Assembly (NCBI GenBank): GCA_022508705.1
Contig: JAFLUO010000067.1
Location: 1-10,324 of the forward strand
From: Oscillospiraceae bacterium
Lineage (GTDB): Bacteria; Bacillota; Clostridia; Oscillospirales; Acutalibacteraceae
DNA: 10,324 nucleotides
Direction of reading: 5' to 3'
The notes beneath the pieces were generated by a model, which saw only the letters and a program-made list of their open reading frames with translations, did no database searches and was not told the origin of the DNA. Of the stretch, positions 7,039-10,324 are shown piece by piece. The stretch's first letter is position 1. The number at the start of each line of letters is the position of its first letter. The position numbers and the translations under genes are program-made.

Positions 7039-7750
7039 TTTCTTCACTCCTTAAAACAGATTCCGCAAATATAATATCCTCACGGGTTGTGATTTTTATA
7101 TTTAACGGACTTGATTCAACAACGTAAACGGGTTTTCCGTAATTCTCTAAAAGCTGGCAGTCATCGGTAAACAGCTCGCTGTTCGGAACAGTATTCATAG
7201 CGTTTATATATTCTTCCTTTTTAAACACCTGCGGCGTCTGCATCAAACGAACCGTATTTCTGTCAACCGTTTTGATTATCTTATTATTTTTATCTGCAAT
7301 TTTTATTGTGTCCTTTGCCGTAATTGCCGCCGATGCCGCTCCGTATTTTATTGCAGCTTCAACGGTATTTTTAATAATATTTTGCGTAACAAAAGGACGG
7401 GCACCGTCATGAATTGCAATATACTCACTATTTTCAGAGCAAACAGCAATGCCGTTAAATACACTTTTTTGCCGTGTGTCTCCGCCTTTTACTACCGCTT
7501 TAACTTTTGTAAATCCGTATTTTGACACTAAACCGTTTATATTTTTAATTATATCTTCACGGGTGACTATAACAATTTCGTTTATAATTTCGGATTTTTC
7601 AAAAGCAAAAACAGCCCTTGCAATTACAGGCTTTCCGCCTATATCCAAAAGCTGTTTGTCAATACCGTGCATACGGGAAGAAGTGCCTGCCGCTACAATG
7701 ATAGCAGACACCTTTTTCTCGATTTTGTTTTGATTCACGGCAGTATTCAT
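7031..7750 (-). CDS. ispD: 2-C-methyl-D-erythritol 4-phosphate cytidylyltransferase
   Basis: Transfers CMP from CTP to MEP to give CDP-ME in the MEP isoprenoid pathway. At 239 aa it is of normal length. Seen: nucleotide-binding AAGTSSRM (20-27, R26), K32 in GIDKQLLDIGGKPV, GGDTRQKSVFNGI (89-101), IHDGARPF (113-120), TVDR with R164, LMQTPQVF, FTDDCQLLE, and NIKITT (K219, T221) for substrate phosphate binding. An SD-like AGAGG precedes the ATG. It starts 17 nt after the aminotransferase and overlaps ispF by eight bases, so the three genes appear to be one transcription unit. A bifunctional IspDF fusion is found in some bacteria; here the two are separate but overlapping. Confidence 0.97.
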   Translation of the reverse strand: MNTAVNQNKIEKKVSAIIVAAGTSSRMHGIDKQLLDIGGKPVIARAVFAFEKSEIINEIVIVTREDIIKNINGLVSKYGFTKVKAVVKGGDTRQKSVFNGIAVCSENSEYIAIHDGARPFVTQNIIKNTVEAAIKYGAASAAITAKDTIKIADKNNKIIKTVDRNTVRLMQTPQVFKKEEYINAMNTVPNSELFTDDCQLLENYGKPVYVVESSPLNIKITTREDIIFAESVLRSEEND

Positions 7751-7767
7751 ATTTACCTCTGATTTAA

Positions 7768-9036
7768 TTAAAGTAAAGCTTCTACTGCTGATATTTTAGC
7801 ACATAAGCAGAAAATTTCAACTGCTTTTTGAAGTTCCTCGTTTGACGGGAAAGTAGGCGCAATACGAATATTGCTGTCATGCGGATCTTTTCCATAAGGA
7901 TAAGTCGCTCCCACTGTCGTAAGAACAAGACCTGCTTCTTTGCAAAGCTCGCCTATCCTCTTTGCACTTCCGACAGTTGTATTATAGCTTATAAAGTAAC
8001 CGCCGTTAGGTTTAATCCACTCGCCGATTCCGAGCGGCGCAATCTCTTTCTCCAAAGCATCAAGAACGATTTGGAATTTAGGCGCAATAATTGCGGCATG
8101 CTTTTTCATATGGGCTTTAATTCCGTCTGCGTTTTTGTAATATCTTGTATGACGGAGCTGATTGAGCTTGTCAAAGCCAATTGTCTGTGAGCTCATTCTC
8201 TTCTTAATATCTGCAATATTATTTTTTGATGCGGCTATTGCAGAAATGCCTGCACCGGGGAATGAAATTTTTGATGTCGAAGTAAATTCAACAAAATAAT
8301 CTTCCGTGCCGTATTTTGCGCATGTTTCAAAGATATTCATAAGAGTATCAGGTGTGTCGGTAAGATCATGAACACAATAAGCGTTATCCCAAATAACTCT
8401 GAAATCCTTTGCGGCGGGCTGTAAAGCGGCAAGTGCCTCTACTACATCATCGCTGTATGTAACGCCGTCGGGATTTGAATACTTAGGTACACAAAACATA
8501 CCCTTAACTGACTGATCTTTTACGAGTTCTGCGATTTTAGATACATCGGGGCCCTTAGGTGTCATAGGAACTGAAATCATTTCGATTCCGAAATATTCAG
8601 CAATGCCGAAATGTCTGTCGTACCCGGGAACATTGCAGATAAACTTAACATTACCCTGCTGACTCCAAGGCTTACCTCCGCCGATACCTGAAACCATGCA
8701 CTGACAGATAAAATCAAACATAAGATTAAGACTTGAAGAACCGCCTATAATTATATTTTCCGGTGGAACAGAAAGGATTTCGGAAAAAAGCGCTTTGCAC
8801 TCAGGAATTCCGTCAAGCACGCCGTAATTTCTGCAATCAATGCCGCTGTCGGATATGCAACTGTCACCGCCGTTAAAAACCTTTAAAACGTCATAAGAAA
8901 GCTCAAGCTGGTCATGACCCGGCTTACCTCTTGACATATCGAGAGAAAGATTTAATCCTTTTATTTTTTCATAACTCTGCAAAAGTTCTTCTTTTACAGT
9001 CAGTAAATCTTCTTTTTTCATTTCAGAATACTTCAC
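7768..9036 (-). CDS. Class Ic aspartate aminotransferase-like PLP enzyme
   Basis: A fold-type I aminotransferase of 422 aa, likely exchanging amino groups between aspartate (or another amino acid) and 2-oxoglutarate. Seen: an N-terminal LDMSRGKPGHDQLELS, IIGGSSSLNLMFD, the PLP-binding WDNAYCVHD (D217, Y220), the Schiff-base lysine K256 in FTSTSKISFPGAG, and R391 near IRIAPTFPS, the usual carboxylate-binding arginine. These features fit the family of the class Ic aspartate aminotransferase of Corynebacterium glutamicum (PF12897) rather than the ordinary AspC type. The frame also has a TTG at 9051, but the GTG at 9036 is chosen because GGAGGT (9044-9049) lies seven bases before it, while the TTG would overlap that SD. 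First gene of the unit with ispD and ispF, behind a clear promoter. Substrate is inferred. Confidence 0.92.
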   Translation of the reverse strand: MKYSEMKKEDLLTVKEELLQSYEKIKGLNLSLDMSRGKPGHDQLELSYDVLKVFNGGDSCISDSGIDCRNYGVLDGIPECKALFSEILSVPPENIIIGGSSSLNLMFDFICQCMVSGIGGGKPWSQQGNVKFICNVPGYDRHFGIAEYFGIEMISVPMTPKGPDVSKIAELVKDQSVKGMFCVPKYSNPDGVTYSDDVVEALAALQPAAKDFRVIWDNAYCVHDLTDTPDTLMNIFETCAKYGTEDYFVEFTSTSKISFPGAGISAIAASKNNIADIKKRMSSQTIGFDKLNQLRHTRYYKNADGIKAHMKKHAAIIAPKFQIVLDALEKEIAPLGIGEWIKPNGGYFISYNTTVGSAKRIGELCKEAGLVLTTVGATYPYGKDPHDSNIRIAPTFPSNEELQKAVEIFCLCAKISAVEALL

Positions 9037-9043
9037 AATAATG

Positions 9044-9049
9044 ACCTCC
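9044..9049 (-). promoter_or_regulatory. SD sequence deciding the GTG start of the aminotransferase gene
   Basis: Minus-strand GGAGGT, seven bases upstream of the GTG at 9036. It overlaps the alternative TTG at 9051, which has no SD of its own, so the GTG is the better start. Confidence 0.85.
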
Positions 9050-9064
9050 AAAGAATTTTAAATT

Positions 9065-9093
9065 ATTTTATACTAAAACTGCTGATTTTGCAA
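9065..9093 (-). promoter_or_regulatory. Predicted promoter of the aminotransferase-ispD-ispF unit
   Basis: On the minus strand TTGCAA (9088-9093), 17-bp spacer, TAAAAT (9065-9070). Located about 30 bases upstream of the aminotransferase GTG, in the divergent region shared with manA. A good sigma-A-type match; not tested. Confidence 0.75.
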
Positions 9094-9131
9094 GTATTTA
9101 AGGACAAAACTACAAAATGAAAATGAATTTG

Positions 9132-9160
9132 TTGAAATACTTTTATTTGTATGATAAAAT
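9132..9160 (+). promoter_or_regulatory. Predicted promoter of manA and the downstream transporter gene
   Basis: TTGAAA (9132-9137), 17-bp spacer, TAAAAT (9155-9160), with TG one base upstream of the -10 (extended -10). Predicted start near 9167, about 30 bases before the manA ATG. The 9-bp inverted repeat AATGAATTT (9122-9130) / AAATTCATT (9168-9176) brackets the promoter and might be an operator, though AT-rich arms of this size can arise by chance. Confidence 0.8.
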
Positions 9161-9196
9161 AAATGCAAAATTCATTATAAAAATACGGAGCAAGAT

Positions 9197-10144
9197 ATGG
9201 AAATTTTAAAGTTAAAACCTGTTTTCAAGGACTACATCTGGGGCGGAAACAGACTTCGTGAAGAATTCGGATTTGAAAGCGAATTAGATATTATGGCAGA
9301 GGGATGGATGCTCTCAGCAAGAAATGACGGTGACAATACGGTTATCGGCGGAAAATTCGACGGTCAGCCGTTTTCAAAGGTAATCAACGACAATCCTGAT
9401 TTTTTAGGATTAAACGGTAAAAAATTCCCGTTCTTCCCGTTGCTTATTAAGTTTATTGATGCTAAAAACGATTTATCGGTTCAGGTTCACCCTGATGATG
9501 AATACGCAATGAAAGCCGCAGGTGAATTCGGAAAAACAGAATGTTGGTACATTCTTGACTGCGACGAAGATGCTGAACTTATTTTCGGCTTTAAAAAGCA
9601 AATATCAAAAGAAGAATTTAAAGACTCCATTGAAAAAGGAACTTTTCTTCAATACGTTAACCGAGAAAAAGTGAAAAAAGGCGATTTGTTTTTTATTGAA
9701 GCAGGCACGCTTCACGCCATAGGAAAAGGAATTTTACTTGCTGAAATTCAGCAAAATTCAAATATTACATACAGAGTTTACGACTACGGCAGGCTCGGCG
9801 CTGACGGCAAGCCGAGACCGTTGCATGTGAAAAACGCCATTGATGTAACCAACTGCGTACCGCCGAAATCAAGTGATAAGGGAGCAGGTAGGCCCGAAGA
9901 GTTTGACGGATTTACAAAACAAATTCTTGTTAATTGCGATTTGTTCACAGTAGAAAAATATACTGCACACGGCCGCTTTACAATGACGGCAGATGATACT
10001 TCTTTCCTCTCTCTTCTTATAACAGACGGCAGCGGCAAAATCGGTGATTTTGATGTTAAAAAGGGTGACAGTTTATTTGTTCCTGCATCGTACGGTAAAT
10101 TTGAGATTAGCGAAAATTTTGACATGATAGTATCGAGGGTATAA
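9197..10144 (+). CDS. manA: Mannose-6-phosphate isomerase (class I, short Bacillus-type)
   Basis: Interconverts mannose 6-phosphate and fructose 6-phosphate in the cytoplasm, a zinc enzyme. The 315-aa protein is the length of the short class I form and has the zinc ligands Q96 and H98 in SVQVHPDDEY, E115 in GKTECWY and H173 in EAGTLHAIG, then NITYRVYDYGR with the catalytic Arg193. The early YIWGGNRL and AEGWMLS motifs are also typical. ATG at 9197 has CGGAG six bases before it. It is the only complete plus-strand gene here and is followed with no gap by an MFS-type gene, so the two are probably co-transcribed for mannose or glycan sugar use, which is inference. Confidence 0.96.
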   Translation: MEILKLKPVFKDYIWGGNRLREEFGFESELDIMAEGWMLSARNDGDNTVIGGKFDGQPFSKVINDNPDFLGLNGKKFPFFPLLIKFIDAKNDLSVQVHPDDEYAMKAAGEFGKTECWYILDCDEDAELIFGFKKQISKEEFKDSIEKGTFLQYVNREKVKKGDLFFIEAGTLHAIGKGILLAEIQQNSNITYRVYDYGRLGADGKPRPLHVKNAIDVTNCVPPKSSDKGAGRPEEFDGFTKQILVNCDLFTVEKYTAHGRFTMTADDTSFLSLLITDGSGKIGDFDVKKGDSLFVPASYGKFEISENFDMIVSRV

Positions 10145-10324
10145 ATGGTTCCATATAATAGAACAAAGCTGTCCTGCTATACAGGGTACTTTGTGCAGGC
10201 AGTTATCAATAATCTTCCACCGCTTCTTTTTATAATATTTAACAAGCAGTTCGGAATTGACCTTAAAAAACTTTCGCTTATCATTACAATAAATTTTGTT
10301 TCGCAAATGTCGGTAGATTTATTT
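10145..10324 (+). CDS. MFS-type transporter, N-terminal fragment (continues past the right edge)
   Basis: The first 60 codons of a membrane protein, open to the last base of the window. The ATG directly follows the manA TAA with no bases between, and GAGGG (10135-10139) inside the end of manA is its SD, five bases away. Residues 12-35 (YTGYFVQAVINNLPPLLFIIF) form a hydrophobic segment, followed by a short loop (NKQFGIDLKKLS) and the start of a second one (LIITINFVSQMSVDLF). The N-terminal pattern of helix, loop with F-G-I-D-L, and N-F-x-x-Q-x-x-x-D-L is that of major facilitator sugar or drug carriers. Which substrate cannot be told from 60 residues; the position after manA favours a sugar. 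Confidence 0.7.
   Translation, partial: MVPYNRTKLSCYTGYFVQAVINNLPPLLFIIFNKQFGIDLKKLSLIITINFVSQMSVDLF

Noticed and set aside
10073..10306. Minus-strand open frame of 77 codons across the manA end and the MFS start
   Set aside because: Antisense to two supported plus-strand genes; low-complexity, Lys/Ile/Asn-rich product without a family match.

Overview
The window is a dense, low-GC bacterial chromosome segment with short intergenic gaps, strong AGGAGG-type ribosome binding sites, overlapping genes and sigma-A-like promoters. Together with CdaA/CdaR, MEP-pathway genes, a class Ic aspartate aminotransferase and a small Se/S-carrier-like protein, this points to an anaerobic Clostridia member (Firmicutes), plausibly Oscillospirales/Ruminococcaceae. 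The taxonomic call is inference.

Layout. Nearly everything from 1 to 9036 is on the minus strand, so its transcription order runs right to left. (a) 9036-6562: aspartate aminotransferase, ispD, ispF, behind a good promoter at 9065-9093 and ending in a hairpin at 6521-6553. (b) 6514-5160: a 73-aa Se/S-carrier-like protein (DUF3343) coupled by an ATGA overlap to a NifS-like cysteine desulfurase. (c) 5055-1: the diadenylate cyclase gene cdaA, its regulator cdaR, a lipoprotein with four calcium-loop (VCBS/FG-GAP-like) repeats, an OmpR-family response regulator and a membrane histidine kinase that runs off the left edge. A promoter sits inside a 68-bp palindrome just upstream of cdaA. (d) 9197-10324, plus strand: manA, then the first 60 codons of an MFS-type transporter that runs off the right edge. 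It is divergent from block (a) across a 160-bp two-promoter region.

How the genes may work together. Block (a) links transamination with two non-adjacent steps of isoprenoid precursor synthesis. Block (b) probably mobilises sulfur or selenium from cysteine or selenocysteine. Block (c) is the most unusual: the c-di-AMP synthase pair, normally followed by glmM, is followed here by an exported lipoprotein and a complete two-component system in tight same-strand spacing, suggesting a cell-envelope sensing unit co-expressed with c-di-AMP synthesis. Block (d) suggests hexose uptake or metabolism.

No tRNA, rRNA, CRISPR array, insertion sequence or phage gene was seen. No gene-free stretch exceeds about 160 bases.
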